Virus record (IMG/VR): IMGVR_UViG_3300028840_003688
Coordinates: 1-64,000 of that record
DNA length: 64,000 nt
DNA from: a virus
Strand: one strand, 5' to 3'
Position 1 is the first letter of the stretch; the number at the start of each line of letters is the position of its first letter. Below are positions 36,650-44,918 of this stretch, one piece after another. The translations under genes and the position numbers were made by a program. Below the pieces are notes generated by a model, which did not search any database, was not told where the DNA came from, and was given only the letters and a program-made list of their open reading frames with translations.

Positions 36650-38375
36650 AAGGCGAACGGCGTCCCGCCATCGCTCCGATGATGTCGTCGATCGCTTCGA
36701 TGGTCATGTCCTGGCGCGCTTCCCGGCTCGGCTTCTTGTTGTCGACAACCTGATCGATCAACGTCTGCTTCGCTTTCAACACACGGGCAATGTGCTCATC
36801 CACTGTGTTGCGAGCATCGAGGTACGTCACCGTCACCTTGTTGCGCTGACCAAGACGGTGGCAGCGGCTCTCTGCTTGGCCCATCAGCGCTGGAGTCCAC
36901 TCCCGCTCTAGGAAAAGCATGTCGCTCGCGCGCTGGAGGTTCAAGCCCACGCCAGCGCTTCGGATGGGCGCCAAGAAGACGTCGACCTCTCCGCTCATGA
37001 ACTTGTCGACCTTCAGCTGCCGTTTGTTCGAAGGGTCGCTACCCTTCAGATGAACGGAAGCAATGCCAGCGTTCTGGCAGATCGCTTCGAGACCCCACAG
37101 AACTGGACGATGGTAAGCGAACACCACCAAGGGGCGCTTCTCGTTCTCGAACCATGCTTCGAGGTAGCTCTTCGCTGCTGAGCGAAGTTTGCCGACTGCC
37201 GCGATGCGACGCAACACGTTGAGCTTCACGATCGCCTGGCCGCGCTTCGCGCTCTGCGCACGCTCGCCTCCGGCGACATCCGTGAGCCACTTGATGAAAT
37301 CCTTCTCAGCCTTCTGGTAGTGCGCAGCGTCGTAGGGATGCAGGTCTACGACGATCCTTCTGCGTTCCTTCGGCGGCAGCTGTTGCTTGATGGTCTCGTC
37401 CCGCTGGCGACGCAGGATATACGGCGCCGTAAGAGCCTGCAGCTCGTCGACATGCTTGGCCCGGCCGTGATCCGTAACGATCGAACGAACCTTCCTCATC
37501 GCCTCTCTCTCTTGCTTTGTGAGCGCGGAGCAATAGCGCTTCTTGTAGGCCTTGAAGTCCGGCCACTCCTTCTTATCTACGATGTGAAGCAACCGCCACA
37601 TCTCCTCTGGCCGGTTCAATAGCGGAGTGCCCGTCATAAGCACCACGTTGCCGATATGATGCGCGAACTGCGTTGCGATCGACGCGCGATGCGTTGGACT
37701 CGGCAGCGGCTCCTTGAGCAGATGCGCCTCGTCGAAGACGATGAGCTTTGGGCGTACCAACTTCGACAGCTGCCTCGCACGAGCGCGCAACGTCGCATAC
37801 GACAAAATGTATAGGTGCGCAGGCCTAAGCATCCCCTCCTGACCGTTGATGACGAACGGTACGAGCTTTGGCTTCAAGTGATTCAGCTCTCGGGCCCAGT
37901 TGTCCTTCAAGGATGTCGGGCAGACGATGATGGTCGGCGTCGCGCGTGTCGCAGCGATCGAAGAGAGCACCTGAAAGGTCTTTCCCAGACCAGGATCGTC
38001 CGCGAGGATGGCTCCTTTCCGACCTGCAATCCGAGAGGCGAGCCACCCCGCCCCCTCAGCCTGATAGGGGAAAGGCTTCCGGTTCACCACGCCATGGATC
38101 ATCTTGATCCAATGAGGGGCGACGACTCGGCGAGGCCACTCATCCGGGATGACCATATGACGCCCCCCTTCAAGGAGGGTGATGTCCGCCTGATTTGCAC
38201 GACTTGAGTTGAGTCTGGTGCCCTTCGCGCCCTCCACCAGTACCAAGTCTCCCAGCTTGGGAGGGTTGGGCGTGGAGTAAGAAAAGATCCGAGGACCAGG
38301 ACCCAGGGTCACCCGAAACATGCCATCGAATCGGGGCCTTACGGACACAACACGAGCCTTCACGCGGATGCTCAT
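36633..38375 (-). CDS. SNF2-family DNA helicase/ATPase
   Basis: 580 residues from MSIRVKARVV. The reading 25 codons longer overlaps the divergent regulator and was rejected. Motif I is ILADDPGLGKTFQ (126-133; the usual E-M is replaced by D-P). Motif II is DEAH (215-218), motif III MTGTPLLN, and the C-terminal motifs include VFAYHRPVLWG and the arginine region AESRCHRLGQRNKVTVTYL. It resembles compact SMARCAL1-like phage helicases thought to move on branched or single/double-strand junction DNA. It converges with PTH2, overlapping its end by 17 bases. Confidence 0.88.
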   Translation of the reverse strand: MSIRVKARVVSVRPRFDGMFRVTLGPGPRIFSYSTPNPPKLGDLVLVEGAKGTRLNSSRANQADITLLEGGRHMVIPDEWPRRVVAPHWIKMIHGVVNRKPFPYQAEGAGWLASRIAGRKGAILADDPGLGKTFQVLSSIAATRATPTIIVCPTSLKDNWARELNHLKPKLVPFVINGQEGMLRPAHLYILSYATLRARARQLSKLVRPKLIVFDEAHLLKEPLPSPTHRASIATQFAHHIGNVVLMTGTPLLNRPEEMWRLLHIVDKKEWPDFKAYKKRYCSALTKQEREAMRKVRSIVTDHGRAKHVDELQALTAPYILRRQRDETIKQQLPPKERRRIVVDLHPYDAAHYQKAEKDFIKWLTDVAGGERAQSAKRGQAIVKLNVLRRIAAVGKLRSAAKSYLEAWFENEKRPLVVFAYHRPVLWGLEAICQNAGIASVHLKGSDPSNKRQLKVDKFMSGEVDVFLAPIRSAGVGLNLQRASDMLFLEREWTPALMGQAESRCHRLGQRNKVTVTYLDARNTVDEHIARVLKAKQTLIDQVVDNKKPSREARQDMTIEAIDDIIGAMAGRRSPFRRTA

Positions 38376-38394
38376 CCGGGCTAAGATAACACTG

Positions 38395-39255
38395 ATGCGG
38401 GTTCTTGTCGTAGACGACTCCGAGACCGATCGGAGACTCCTCACAGCCATGCTGGAGGCGCAAGCGGATCGTGAAACAGGTCTGTTTCATCAGTTCGATG
38501 AGGCCGGTACGCTCGACCAAGCGTTGAAAATGCTTCGAAATCGAGAGCCCTACGACGTCGTGCTCCTCGACCTCAACCTGCCCGACTCCGAGGGGAAGAC
38601 GACCTTTCAGCACCTCTACCCGGTCGCTCGGCCTACCCCCATCGTCATCTACTCCGGACTCGACGACCAGACGCTGACCAAGCAACTCATCGCCGAAGGC
38701 GCCAGCGACTACATCATCAAGGTTCCCGGTCTGAAGGCAAAGCAGGTCCTCAACACCCTGATGATGACCGTTCAGCGGTCGCACTATGAGATCAGAGTCG
38801 CGCAAGACCAAGCAGAGGCGGTCAACAACGCAGAACGCGCCACAAAGACGCTCATCAGCGTCTCCTCACAGGCCCCTGAAAGCCAGGTAGGCAAAGAGTT
38901 CAACGTCGAAACAGAGCACCACGACCACCTGAGAGAGCACCAGAGAGCGCTAGCTCACAGCATCGATGGGCTCTTCCAGATGATGAAACTCCAGGTCGAG
39001 AAGGATGCTCGACAAGACGAGGCGATCAACACTTCTCGTATCCGACAGGTTAGCCTCGAAGAGGCTCAGAAGGTGCTCGCTCGCGACAGCGTCTACCTCG
39101 AAGAGAAACAGAAGGAGATCAGCGTAGACCTGAAAACCTTCGACAAGAAGACCAAGCGACAGCTTGCTATTCTCGCCTTCATGATCGCAGCCGGCGGCGC
39201 CGGCCTTCGCGATCAAGCCCCAGTCCTCTGGGAGTTCCTTACGAGTCTGATGTGA
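38395..39255 (+). CDS. Response regulator with C-terminal membrane segment
   Basis: 286 residues. Receiver domain at 1-125: acidic pair VVDDSE, phospho-acceptor D59 in VVLLDLNLPD, and lysine in DYIIKVPG. A long helical stretch (130-250) follows, with coiled-coil character, then a hydrophobic segment (QLAILAFMIAAGGAGL) near 255-270. No DNA-binding output domain is present, so the output is probably protein contact at the membrane. It overlaps the kinase gene by four bases. The start was chosen at MRVLVVDD; no strong ribosome-binding site is visible. Confidence 0.86.
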   Translation: MRVLVVDDSETDRRLLTAMLEAQADRETGLFHQFDEAGTLDQALKMLRNREPYDVVLLDLNLPDSEGKTTFQHLYPVARPTPIVIYSGLDDQTLTKQLIAEGASDYIIKVPGLKAKQVLNTLMMTVQRSHYEIRVAQDQAEAVNNAERATKTLISVSSQAPESQVGKEFNVETEHHDHLREHQRALAHSIDGLFQMMKLQVEKDARQDEAINTSRIRQVSLEEAQKVLARDSVYLEEKQKEISVDLKTFDKKTKRQLAILAFMIAAGGAGLRDQAPVLWEFLTSLM

Positions 39256-40307
39256 AAGTCCGAGAGTACAAGAACGCGCTTGAAATTGTTCCTGTTTTGG
39301 CTGTCATCTACAGCAACTGTCACAAGGAACCGAGCGATATCGTGGTGGACTACATCTCATCGCACAGCCTAGAACGCTTCACGCCCGTCGCTGACCCCAT
39401 CGGAAAGTCCATGAACGAGTTCGAAGGGTATGAGACGCTCGCCGAACAGATCCATAGCTGTGCAAAGACTGGAGAGTCAGATGATGTCCTGTTCAAGGAT
39501 GAGCCTTCGTCGGGGTGGTTCGTAGGGTCGCTTCATCGAATCAACCGCCAACACGTGCTCATGACCTACAAGGACGTGAAAGAAATCGTGCTCGACAACA
39601 TGGCTTTGGGGCGCGCTGCGGAGATCGCAAACAACAAGAACGAAAAATTCATCCGTGCACTCGCTCATGACCTGAAAGAGCCTACCCGGGCCATCGTGGG
39701 GTTCAGCGAGATCTTGTTGACCCACTGGGACAGCGTCCAGCCGTCGCAGCGAGAAGAGTACCTTCAACACATCAACAGTGGAGCGTTGAAACTCCATGAA
39801 ATGATCCAAGAGCTTCGCAACTACGCTCTGTCCGAAAAACCTGCATCCGATATCGAACCCATCACCGCCAAGCGGATGATCCAAGAAGCAGTCGAGATGG
39901 CGAAGTCGAAGCTTCAGGAGAACAACAGCACGATCAGCGTCCGATGGTCGATCGATGAAGAAGTCATCGTTATCAGCTCGCTCAAGCGAGTCCTCTTCAA
40001 CTTCATCGACAACGCCATCAAGTATCAACGCAAGGACGTGCCATCTGAGATTCAAGTCACAGCCTTCTTGGAAGACAAAGACCTCGTCGTGTCCGTTCAG
40101 GACAACGGATTGGGCTTCGAGCCAGAAGACGCAGGAAGGATCTTCGAGCCCTTCCACAGGCTTTCTCCCCATCAAGAAACGCCCGGCGTCGGCATGGGGC
40201 TTGCCATCTGCAAAGATATCATCTCAAAAGTAGGCGGACGGATCTGGGGGACCTCCAAAGGGCTCGGCAAGGGCTCGCACTTTACCTTCAGAGTCCCCAT
40301 CAGATGA
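39252..40307 (+). CDS. Sensor histidine kinase with PAS-like N-terminus, GTG start
   Basis: 351 residues, no membrane segment. Residues 10-115 look like a divergent PAS domain (LAVIYSNCHKEPSDIVVDYI through RQHVLMTYKDVKEIV). H box FIRALAHDLKEPTRAIVGF has H139. N box NFIDNAIKYQ, G1 VQDNGLGFEPED, F IFEPFHRL and G2 GVGMGLAICKDI are complete, so the kinase should be active. Layout resembles the phytochrome-type kinase core. Flanked by two receivers in one operon. Confidence 0.9.
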   Translation: MKVREYKNALEIVPVLAVIYSNCHKEPSDIVVDYISSHSLERFTPVADPIGKSMNEFEGYETLAEQIHSCAKTGESDDVLFKDEPSSGWFVGSLHRINRQHVLMTYKDVKEIVLDNMALGRAAEIANNKNEKFIRALAHDLKEPTRAIVGFSEILLTHWDSVQPSQREEYLQHINSGALKLHEMIQELRNYALSEKPASDIEPITAKRMIQEAVEMAKSKLQENNSTISVRWSIDEEVIVISSLKRVLFNFIDNAIKYQRKDVPSEIQVTAFLEDKDLVVSVQDNGLGFEPEDAGRIFEPFHRLSPHQETPGVGMGLAICKDIISKVGGRIWGTSKGLGKGSHFTFRVPIR

Positions 40308-40735
40308 AACGAAGCGCTAAAATCAAGGTTGTTGTCATGCATCTAGAGGATAGCGACTCAGACGCTATCCAGATTGAGCTTGCGCTCGATAAGGCTGCGC
40401 CAAACTGGAAGGATCACGCTACGATCTACCGAGCGAGAGACGTTCGTGAGGCCAGGAAGACGATCAAGAGCATCCGGCCCCAAGTCCTTCTACTCGACCT
40501 CAACCTGCCAGGGGTCTCAGGACATGAATTCCTCGTCGAACTGAAGAGTGACCCCGCCACTTCTTCCATCCCCGTCCTCATCCTCAGTACGTCTGACGCC
40601 GACGGAGATGTCCTCAAGGCCTACCACAATTTCGCTTCATGCTACCTGGTGAAGCCTGCCAGCTTCGCCAAGCTCGTCGCCATCATGGGCGCTGTGAAGA
40701 AGTTCTGGCTCGAAATCGTGACGCTTCCACCATGA
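40304..40735 (+). CDS. Single-domain response regulator (Rcp1-like)
   Basis: 143 residues consisting only of a receiver: acidic pair LEDSDSD, D65 in LLLDLNLPGVSGHEF, serine/threonine in LILSTSD, lysine in YLVKPAS. The type is usual for the partners of cytosolic PAS/phytochrome kinases. ATGA overlaps on both sides tie it to the kinase and to the peptidase gene. Confidence 0.88.
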   Translation: MKRSAKIKVVVMHLEDSDSDAIQIELALDKAAPNWKDHATIYRARDVREARKTIKSIRPQVLLLDLNLPGVSGHEFLVELKSDPATSSIPVLILSTSDADGDVLKAYHNFASCYLVKPASFAKLVAIMGAVKKFWLEIVTLPP

Positions 40736-41310
40736 GACCGAGCAGTTCAGACTTCACAACACCACCGGAGCCGTTCACCTCCTTCGATGAGAGCGTCTGT
40801 GACCCTAGCCCCCAGCCTGGTGTCGTTCGCTTCAAGGATTGGGTCATGAGCGAGTGGGGCGGGCGAAGCCTAGGTATCGTTCGCGAGTGTGGTCTCACCG
40901 GCTCCACCAGTGGACACTACAGCGGCAGCGCCTGGGACTGGGGGCTGAACGCGAGTGACCCTCAAGAAGCAGCCATCGCAGAGGACATGCTTCAGTGGCT
41001 GCTGAAGAACGACGCAGAGATGTTTCGACGTGCAGGCCTCGGCTACGTCATCTGGAACAAAAAGATCTACTCGCCTCGCATCAGCACCTCTTGGCGCCCC
41101 TACACGGGAAGAAGCCCCCACACCGACCACGTCCACTTCTCCTTCGGGCCTGACGGGGCCGCGGGCAGCACGAGCTTCTTCGGCTGGCTTGATGGGCCCA
41201 AGAAGAAGAGCCCCGTGCTTGCCCCGAAGACCGTCGTGCCTGCGGTCGCAGGAGGAGTGCTCGGCTTCTTCGTCGTCACCTATCTTCAGAAGAGGCGTAA
41301 GGGCCGATGA
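40732..41310 (+). CDS. VanY/M15-type peptidase-like protein with C-terminal membrane anchor
   Basis: 192 residues. Zinc ligands fit H62 and D69 in GHYSGSAWDWGLN, and the SPHTDHVHFSF segment (H133/H135). LGYVIWNKKIYSP and WRPYTG are typical of this group of putative peptidoglycan carboxy/endopeptidases. A hydrophobic stretch near 170-188 (VVPAVAGGVLGFFVVTYL) followed by KRRKGR looks like a membrane anchor with its C-terminus in the cytoplasm. Role could be lysis or virion-associated wall cutting. Confidence 0.8.
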   Translation: MRPSSSDFTTPPEPFTSFDESVCDPSPQPGVVRFKDWVMSEWGGRSLGIVRECGLTGSTSGHYSGSAWDWGLNASDPQEAAIAEDMLQWLLKNDAEMFRRAGLGYVIWNKKIYSPRISTSWRPYTGRSPHTDHVHFSFGPDGAAGSTSFFGWLDGPKKKSPVLAPKTVVPAVAGGVLGFFVVTYLQKRRKGR

Positions 41311-41611
41311 CCCCGATGCTTTCGAGCTGCTGCTTGATCTCAACCAGCTCGTCGACCATCTGAGGACGCTCCGCCATGATCACGTCCGGCGAGAGCTGAG
41401 GCCAGACCTCAAAGCGCTGCGCTAGCTCTTCGAGCCGTATCGCAGTAGCATAGAGGAAGTCGGATTCTGCCATGGTCAAGGGGTTCTTTCGCCGCAAAAA
41501 AGCAGCACGCTCTGCCGCTTCTGCCACCTCGCGAGCGATCGCAGCGAGTGCGACGTTCCCCGACCCTCTGGGGGGAGTGACGGCACCATCTCGTTCATCT
41601 GCTGCTGACAT
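41276..41611 (-). CDS. Uncharacterised 111-aa helical protein
   Basis: Begins at MSAADERDG; the CAT of its start lies inside the CATG used by the opposite-strand RusA-like gene. Helical (AAIAREVAEAAERAAFLRRK, LYATAIRLEELAQRFEVWPQ). It overlaps the end of the peptidase gene. A lone leftward gene in a rightward stretch. Confidence 0.55.
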   Translation of the reverse strand: MSAADERDGAVTPPRGSGNVALAAIAREVAEAAERAAFLRRKNPLTMAESDFLYATAIRLEELAQRFEVWPQLSPDVIMAERPQMVDELVEIKQQLESIGVIGPYASSEDR

Positions 41612-42053
41612 GGCAAGACCTCTCAAGAAGAATAGCGCAAAGCGCATCGAACTGGTCCAGTTCAAGTACGGGCTCGACCCTGACGGGATTCAAATCCTTC
41701 AGGTTCCTTTCTACCTTCCTTCCGCCGCGAACTTTCGTGGTCACACACGTGACCGAAAAAGGACAAAGCGCATCGCCCACCAACGTGGTGAGACCGTGCT
41801 CTTCCTTCGAAGCAAGGCGAAGAAGCCTCGTGTCCCCGGGGCTCGGATCACACTGGCTCGCATCGCCCCCAGAGGACTCGACGAAGACGACAACCTGCCG
41901 ATGTCACTGAAGCACATCCGCGATGGCGTCTGTCAGTGGCTTGGGGTCGATGACAAAAGGCGAGAGGTCGTCAGCTTCACCTACGTTCAGTGGAAGCACG
42001 CCCAGCCACACACCTACGGCTGTCAGATCCACATCCACCCTGACGAGGAATGA
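41610..42053 (+). CDS. RusA-like Holliday-junction resolvase
   Basis: 147 residues. RITLARIAPRGLDEDDNLPM, then SLKHIRDGVCQWLGVDDKRR and VVSFTYVQWKH follow the RusA pattern, including the DxDN acidic cluster and the later aspartates that bind metal. RusA enzymes cut branched DNA, useful for resolving replication intermediates before packaging. The ATG at MARPLKK has only a poor ribosome-binding site; a start 46 codons upstream is open but would overlap the leftward gene. Confidence 0.78.
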   Translation: MARPLKKNSAKRIELVQFKYGLDPDGIQILQVPFYLPSAANFRGHTRDRKRTKRIAHQRGETVLFLRSKAKKPRVPGARITLARIAPRGLDEDDNLPMSLKHIRDGVCQWLGVDDKRREVVSFTYVQWKHAQPHTYGCQIHIHPDEE

Positions 42054-42391
42054 TGTTCTTCCTGCACCTCTTCGACCCAGTCCTTCAGCTCTTGCTCTGG
42101 TCGATGGTGCCCGCCACGCCCTGCTACACCGGCACGCAGTGCCTCGTGGAATGTGACAGCGTCTACTACGACGCATCGCCCGAACCTGACTGCGAAGAGA
42201 CGTGCACTCGGAAGTACCGCAGCTGCCTCAAGGGATGCCAGTTCATACCGAGAGAAAAGAGAGGTGTTTGCTACCTCAACTGCATGTACGACTGGTCTGA
42301 ATGTACGAAGGCTTGCAAGGCCGAGACAGCAGTGGCCCTGTGGACTGCTTCTGTAACAGGGGCCGATGAGGATCTAACTCATCTACGGTAA
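42050..42391 (+). CDS. Cysteine-rich, probably secreted protein, 113 aa
   Basis: ATGATG at the preceding stop. A hydrophobic leader (MMFFLHLFDPVLQLLLWSMV) ends near a cysteine, then 12 cysteines appear in about 70 residues, partly as Cx3C pairs (CEETC, RSCLKGC, CYLNC, CTKAC). This is typical of disulfide-knotted exported proteins. A lipoprotein cleavage site is not clear. Very unusual company for phage structural and recombination genes. Confidence 0.68.
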   Translation: MMFFLHLFDPVLQLLLWSMVPATPCYTGTQCLVECDSVYYDASPEPDCEETCTRKYRSCLKGCQFIPREKRGVCYLNCMYDWSECTKACKAETAVALWTASVTGADEDLTHLR

Positions 42392-42500
42392 CTCTTCGGC
42401 AGGCAACTAGTTCACCTACAGTAAAGAGCCCCGAAGGGCCTGCCCCGAAGGGCTTTCCTGCTTCACAGGGATGCCAACGCAAGAACCCTCCACAGGCAGG
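42390..42500 (-). ncRNA. Possible omega RNA at the tnpB 3' end
   Basis: The end of tnpB and the bases beyond it contain two GCCCTTCGGGGC hairpins, and GGCAGGC (42399-42405) complementary to GCCTGCC (42438-42444). TnpB guide RNAs normally arise from this place, with the scaffold at the tnpB 3' end and the guide beyond the element border. The exact ends are not determinable. Confidence 0.4.
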
Positions 42501-43591
42501 GCCGAGGCGTTCCCACGGCCTAGAATGATGGTAGCGGCATTCAAGTCCGCTTGCGAGTAGAAGCCACACGAAGTGCAGAAGAAGTCCTCGCCATCACGAG
42601 AGGCCTCGTCCGTGTAGCCGCACACCGAGCAGGTCTGAGAAGTGTAGGCAGGCTCCACTTCGATCAGCTCCCCGCCGTTCCACTCCAGCTTGTACGCCAG
42701 CATCCCCCGGAACTGGCTCCAACCCGCATCTGCGATGTGACGAGCGAGAAAGGGATTTCGGATCATGTTCCTGACCCGAAGGTCTTCGATAACGACCCGC
42801 GAGTAGTTTCGAGCGTAGAAGGTCGAAAGCTCATGCAAGAAGTGGCGGCGCTGCTGCCGCACACGACGATGCAGTCGCGCAAGCTTCTTCTTCTGCTTCA
42901 AGAAGTTCGCCGAGCCCTTCTTCTTGCGACTGAGCTTCTTGTGCGCACGGCGAAGCTGTTCGAGCGAACGCTTGAGTGGACGTGGGCTCTTGATGAGACG
43001 ACCGTCGCTGTCAGCTGCAAAGTAGGTGATGCCTCGATCGATGCCTATCGAGCGCTCATCCGAAAGCCCTGGTGCACCGTGCTCGACCTCAGACAGCAAG
43101 CAAGCGTACCAGTGATCTGCGTCCCGCACGATGGTCACGCTCTTCATCTTCCCTTCGAAGGGACGGTGAACCACGATCTTCATCCTTCCCACCTTCGGGA
43201 ACTGAAGCCTCGAACCTTCAAGCTTGCACGCGCGAGGCTCCGTCATGGCCATGCGATGGCGGCCCTTCTTTTTGAAGCGGGGCGCCTTGCTCACGCCTTT
43301 GAAGCAGCGCTTCCAGGCCTTCTCCAGTGTCATGAGCGTCTGTGTAGCAACGTCACGAGGGACGTCACGGATCCAGTCATGCTCTGCGCGAAGGTGCTTC
43401 AGCTGCTTGATCTGGTCGAAAGCCGTGGGGTACACCTTCTCCCCTTTGCAGCGGCGCATGCCCATCAAATGCTGTTCCAGTGCAAGGTTCCACAAGAAGC
43501 GAAGGGTGTTCTCCCAGGAGAGCAGTCTCTGCTCCTGTGCTTCATCGGGATAGACCCGATACTTGAAGGTCTTGTAGACCGGCACGGTCAA
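42416..43591 (-). CDS. tnpB: TnpB (OrfB) RNA-guided nuclease of IS200/IS605
   Basis: 391 residues. N-terminal 'KTFKYRVYPDEAQEQRL' helix-turn-helix region, then the RuvC-like core with D185 (SIGIDRG), E269 (VVIEDL) and D349 (SQADLNAA). The zinc finger is CSVCG...CTSCG between the last two. Nothing is truncated, so activity is expected. TnpB cuts DNA guided by an RNA from the element's end and helps retain the element. Without tnpA it depends on another transposase or has been co-opted. Confidence 0.92.
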   Translation of the reverse strand: MTVPVYKTFKYRVYPDEAQEQRLLSWENTLRFLWNLALEQHLMGMRRCKGEKVYPTAFDQIKQLKHLRAEHDWIRDVPRDVATQTLMTLEKAWKRCFKGVSKAPRFKKKGRHRMAMTEPRACKLEGSRLQFPKVGRMKIVVHRPFEGKMKSVTIVRDADHWYACLLSEVEHGAPGLSDERSIGIDRGITYFAADSDGRLIKSPRPLKRSLEQLRRAHKKLSRKKKGSANFLKQKKKLARLHRRVRQQRRHFLHELSTFYARNYSRVVIEDLRVRNMIRNPFLARHIADAGWSQFRGMLAYKLEWNGGELIEVEPAYTSQTCSVCGYTDEASRDGEDFFCTSCGFYSQADLNAATIILGRGNASALPVEGSCVGIPVKQESPSGQALRGSLL

Positions 43592-43649
43592 AGGCTAACC
43601 TATCTCTTGAGACAGGAGCAAGAACCTGTGGAAAACTTGAGGAGACATT

Positions 43650-44006
43650 GTGAACCGCTTCGCATTCCCAGGTGAGAAGAACGTCCTCTTCCCGCGCCTC
43701 GATCCCATCGATGACACGAGAAGGCTCGATCCCAACGCGCCGGTGCTCGAAGCCTACCTTGGCGGCAGAAGGGTGCTCCTGGCTCGACCAGACCCGAAGA
43801 CGAGACGACCTGGGATGCCAGTAGACCTGACCATCCCTCTATCGGTCTCACGCTACCGCTATGCTCGCGACATCGAACGTGATCGCGCTACAATGCCCTT
43901 TGAGCCCACGCCCATCGTCGGGTTCGAGCAAGACACCACGCCCCTCTGGGCAGCGCTTGCCGTAGCTGGCGCCATCGTCGGCCTCACCCTCTACTTGGCC
44001 CCCTGA
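43650..44006 (+). CDS. Uncharacterised 118-aa protein with C-terminal membrane helix, GTG start
   Basis: GTG behind GAGGAGACATT. Proline/arginine-rich soluble part, then ALAVAGAIVGLTLYLAP at the very end as a tail anchor. Similar tail-anchored designs recur in adjacent genes. Function unknown. Confidence 0.65.
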   Translation: MNRFAFPGEKNVLFPRLDPIDDTRRLDPNAPVLEAYLGGRRVLLARPDPKTRRPGMPVDLTIPLSVSRYRYARDIERDRATMPFEPTPIVGFEQDTTPLWAALAVAGAIVGLTLYLAP

Positions 44007-44007
44007 G

Positions 44008-44193
44008 ATGCAAGAACGAAAGATCCGAACCATCACTGGAAAGCAGAACCCGGGAGGGCTCTTCGTTCCGCACACGCCGGCCCCGTCCTACCACGGCTAC
44101 CATGGCGTAGAAGCCATGAGCGACGACAAGGCCATCCTCTTTCTCATCATCGGAGTCGGCCTCGTCATCGCTGGCGCGGCGACGATGAAGTGA
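44008..44193 (+). CDS. Small tail-anchored protein, 61 aa
   Basis: Starts one base after the previous stop. A polar, glycine/histidine-rich front (SYHGYHGVEAMSDDK) and a hydrophobic C-terminus (AILFLIIGVGLVIAGAATMK). Likely single-pass membrane protein. Confidence 0.62.
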   Translation: MQERKIRTITGKQNPGGLFVPHTPAPSYHGYHGVEAMSDDKAILFLIIGVGLVIAGAATMK

Positions 44194-44197
44194 AACC

Positions 44198-44413
44198 ATG
44201 AGTGGCGTTCGAATCACCCGGAGCCAGCTCCGGAAGAGGAAGAAGAAGGCCTTGGCGAGTGCGCCCTACTGGGTGATCTGGCGAGACGAGAACATGCGCT
44301 GGATGGCCGAGTTCAACGGCGACTTCTACGTCGAGCTGGAAGCGTCTAGCCACGATGAGCTGATGGCCAACATCAACTTCATCACCGACACTGGACAGAC
44401 TGAAGTCAACTGA
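44198..44413 (+). CDS. Uncharacterised 71-aa protein
   Basis: Basic N-terminus (RSQLRKRKKKALASAPYWVI) and acidic C-terminal half (SSHDELMANINFITDTG). Follows its neighbour by four bases and ends before the terminator. No family recognised. Confidence 0.62.
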   Translation: MSGVRITRSQLRKRKKKALASAPYWVIWRDENMRWMAEFNGDFYVELEASSHDELMANINFITDTGQTEVN

Positions 44414-44469
44414 GTCAGACTATACGTAGGCGTAGCCTACGAGGTCACCCCTGCCCACTGGTGGCCACC

Positions 44470-44509
44470 CTGAAGCCAGCGTGTCTCGATCCACGCTGGC
44501 TTCAGCTTT
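44470..44509 (+). terminator. Strong terminator between converging operons
   Basis: CTGAAGCCAGCGTG pairs perfectly with CACGCTGGCTTCAG around an eight-base loop, followed by CTTTTA on the plus strand. It ends the rightward genes. In the other direction the stem lacks a T-run but still marks the end of the leftward operon. Confidence 0.82.
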
Positions 44510-44910
44510 TAGATCCCAAAGCTCGGGAGTGAGCTGTTGTGAGGGTCCTTCGGGTCGACGTACTGCATCGCCAGCACCTTACTCTTCGCGAAGACCGGAG
44601 GACACTTGGTCTGGTCCTGAGCCACCTCCCACTTGCGCACACGCCACATGCCTCCTGGCGTGTTCGGCTTGAGATGCTTCGGGACGATCGTGGCCATCAG
44701 CTGAAAGACAAAAGTCATCTCTTGAGCACGGTTCATGCCTAAAGGCAGCGTACGCGTCTCGTACAGCTGCTCGCTCTCTGACCCTCCGTCAGGATGAAAG
44801 GTCAGTCCGAGCAAGGTCTCTACTGGCTTGCACGTCTCCTTCTTCTTCTTGTGGTAAACGACAGCGCCGCCACCAAGGGCGAGCAGAATGGCTGCAAGGA
44901 TGGGGTCCAT
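44509..44910 (-). CDS. Uncharacterised 133-aa protein with N-terminal membrane helix
   Basis: MDPILAAILLALGGGAVVYH followed by KKKK is a membrane anchor with a positive stop. The remaining 110 residues are soluble, with NRAQEMTFVFQLMATIV in the middle. Last gene of the leftward operon; start behind AGGAGATCCC. Confidence 0.68.
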   Translation of the reverse strand: MDPILAAILLALGGGAVVYHKKKKETCKPVETLLGLTFHPDGGSESEQLYETRTLPLGMNRAQEMTFVFQLMATIVPKHLKPNTPGGMWRVRKWEVAQDQTKCPPVFAKSKVLAMQYVDPKDPHNSSLPSFGI

Positions 44911-44918
44911 GGGATCTC

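Larger units (their letters stand above)
42390..43640 (-). mobile_element. IS200/IS605-type insertion with tnpB only
   Basis: A single tnpB gene with short flanks and no tnpA, between genes of the opposite direction. The borders are approximate: the right end should lie just beyond the GCCCTTCGGGGC hairpins, the left end before the tnpB start. Empty-site sequence would be needed for exact ends. Confidence 0.55.
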
